A stretch of DNA of 6,177 nucleotides from Candidatus Nanohaloarchaea archaeon (lineage in GTDB: Archaea > EX4484-52 > GLR71), in the NCBI GenBank assembly GCA_030636885.1, contig DAOVVY010000052.1, forward strand, positions 1 to 6,177, written 5' to 3'. This document shows, in pieces, positions 5,520-6,177 of the stretch (position 1 is its first letter; the number at the start of each line of letters is the position of its first letter). Below the pieces are notes generated by a model. It searched no databases, was not told where the DNA came from, and saw only the letters and a list, made by a program, of their open reading frames with translations. A program made the position numbers and the translations under genes.

Positions 5520-5604
5520 TAAAGTAAAAGACAAACTTTTTGGATTGATGTCTTTTCCATATAATTGACATCTTGTTATTTTCGTGTATTCAGTGGTGAT
5601 ATCA

Positions 5605-5638
5605 AATATAAAAGAATTTACACAAAATACACAAAAAA
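5605..5638 (-). terminator. T-rich terminator after the Cys-rich membrane protein gene
   Basis: Immediately after the TGA the minus strand reads TTTTTTGTGTATTTTGTGT, then TTCTTTTATATTTG: several U-runs with no hairpin, a typical archaeal terminator. It contains two adjacent copies of ACACAAAA (plus strand, 5620-5627 and 5629-5636). The rest of the 152-bp gap to the GTPase gene holds that gene's promoter and a weak inverted repeat (GATGTC 5547-5552, GACATC 5567-5572) of doubtful meaning. Confidence 0.45.
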
Positions 5639-6177
5639 TCACTTTTTCTTGTTACCAGAAAGACTATTCTGAATTTTTTCAAGAACTTCAGTCATTTTAT
5701 TAGGTATTTCACCACTTGCACCAACCTGCCCTGAAACACCATCCTCATCAGGCACAAGACTTGTAGCAACAACTACTGCAATAACTAGAAGCACGACAAC
5801 ACCAATAATAATGCCTACTGGGAACCCACCACCAGAACTTGTCTGCTTATCATCTTTTGGTTGAGACAATGCTGCACAGAATCGGTTATCTCCACAATCA
5901 GCGGGACATGTATCACATTCACCTTCATTGAACGCACAGGTTCCATCTCCACAAATATCTTTTTTTCCTTCTTTCTCTGCTTGTTCAGCAATACATCGTT
6001 TTTCAGTTTTGCAATCTGAGCTGGAACAAGATTCACTTGCATCACAGATACTATCTCCAGATTTAGGTTTCATCATTAATGAATATTCTTTTTCAATATC
6101 GTCAAGTTCATCCTCAATGTCAGAAAGCAAATCTTCAAGCTGTGTTATGTTGTCTTCAACCATCTCTGCATTTTCTG
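5639..6177 (-). CDS. Cys-rich, single-pass membrane-anchored protein (5' partial)
   Basis: The frame is open to the right edge (ENAE precedes the first visible Met at 6163), so the true start probably lies outside the window and 178 residues are seen. Numbering from that Met: an acidic coiled coil at about 4-30; a ten-cysteine region (C40 to C96) with CGDGTC at 71-76 followed by C83, C86, C90 and C96; a Ser/Gly linker; a membrane helix at about 114-136; and a short tail ending NKKK. The CGDGxC...CxxCPxDCG pattern recurs in surface proteins of uncultured archaea and in some bacterial secreted proteins. It is probably disulfide-bonded or ion-binding. The lysine-rich end predicts a cytoplasmic C-terminus, with the Cys region outside. 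Its function is unknown. A signal peptide cannot be assessed because the N-terminus is missing. The stop is followed by a T-rich terminator. Confidence 0.78.
   Translation of the reverse strand, partial: ENAEMVEDNITQLEDLLSDIEDELDDIEKEYSLMMKPKSGDSICDASESCSSSDCKTEKRCIAEQAEKEGKKDICGDGTCAFNEGECDTCPADCGDNRFCAALSQPKDDKQTSSGGGFPVGIIIGVVVLLVIAVVVATSLVPDEDGVSGQVGASGEIPNKMTEVLEKIQNSLSGNKKK

Noticed and set aside
5547..5572. Inverted repeat GATGTC-N14-GACATC upstream of the DRG gene
   Set aside because: A 6-bp stem with a 14-base AT-rich loop is expected by chance, and it is not placed against the TATA box in a telling way.

Overview
This AT-rich window looks archaeal. It encodes a DRG-type GTPase with a C-terminal TGS domain, a lineage confined to archaea and eukaryotes. 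Most genes have an archaeal-type TATA element centred about 26 bp upstream of the start codon and no recognisable Shine-Dalgarno site, the signature of leaderless transcription. The Cys-rich CGDGxC-type membrane protein and short intergenic gaps would fit a compact genome, possibly of the DPANN kind, but no ribosomal RNA or taxonomic marker is present and the lineage is a guess.

Layout: (1) at the left edge, the last 25 codons of an unidentified plus-strand gene overlap tail-to-tail with the next gene. (2) Positions 62-2292, minus strand, hold two tandem paralogous metallopeptidases of the DUF1704 / MATCAP (tyrosine carboxypeptidase-like) family, each with an HExxxH zinc motif, an EEGL(S/A) block and a C-terminal KDHVYLEGY block. 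(3) Positions 2293-2452 form a divergent intergenic region rich in short repeats. (4) Positions 2453-3323, plus strand, hold a four-helix membrane protein and a small acidic protein, each with its own promoter. (5) Positions 3378-4348, minus strand, hold an unrecognised protein of about 227 residues and a 64-residue four-cysteine microprotein. (6) Positions 4386-5486, minus strand, hold the DRG GTPase. (7) At the right edge, minus strand, is the C-terminal part of a Cys-rich single-pass membrane protein whose start lies outside the window.

There is no convincing multi-gene operon: nearly every gene has its own TATA box, even where same-strand neighbours are tens of bases apart. I see no direct functional link between the peptidase pair and the GTPase. 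The most interesting element is the duplicated DUF1704/MATCAP-like peptidase pair, whose cellular substrate in an archaeon is unknown. The repeat-decorated promoter of the membrane protein gene is next. No RNA gene, CRISPR array, insertion sequence or attachment site was seen.
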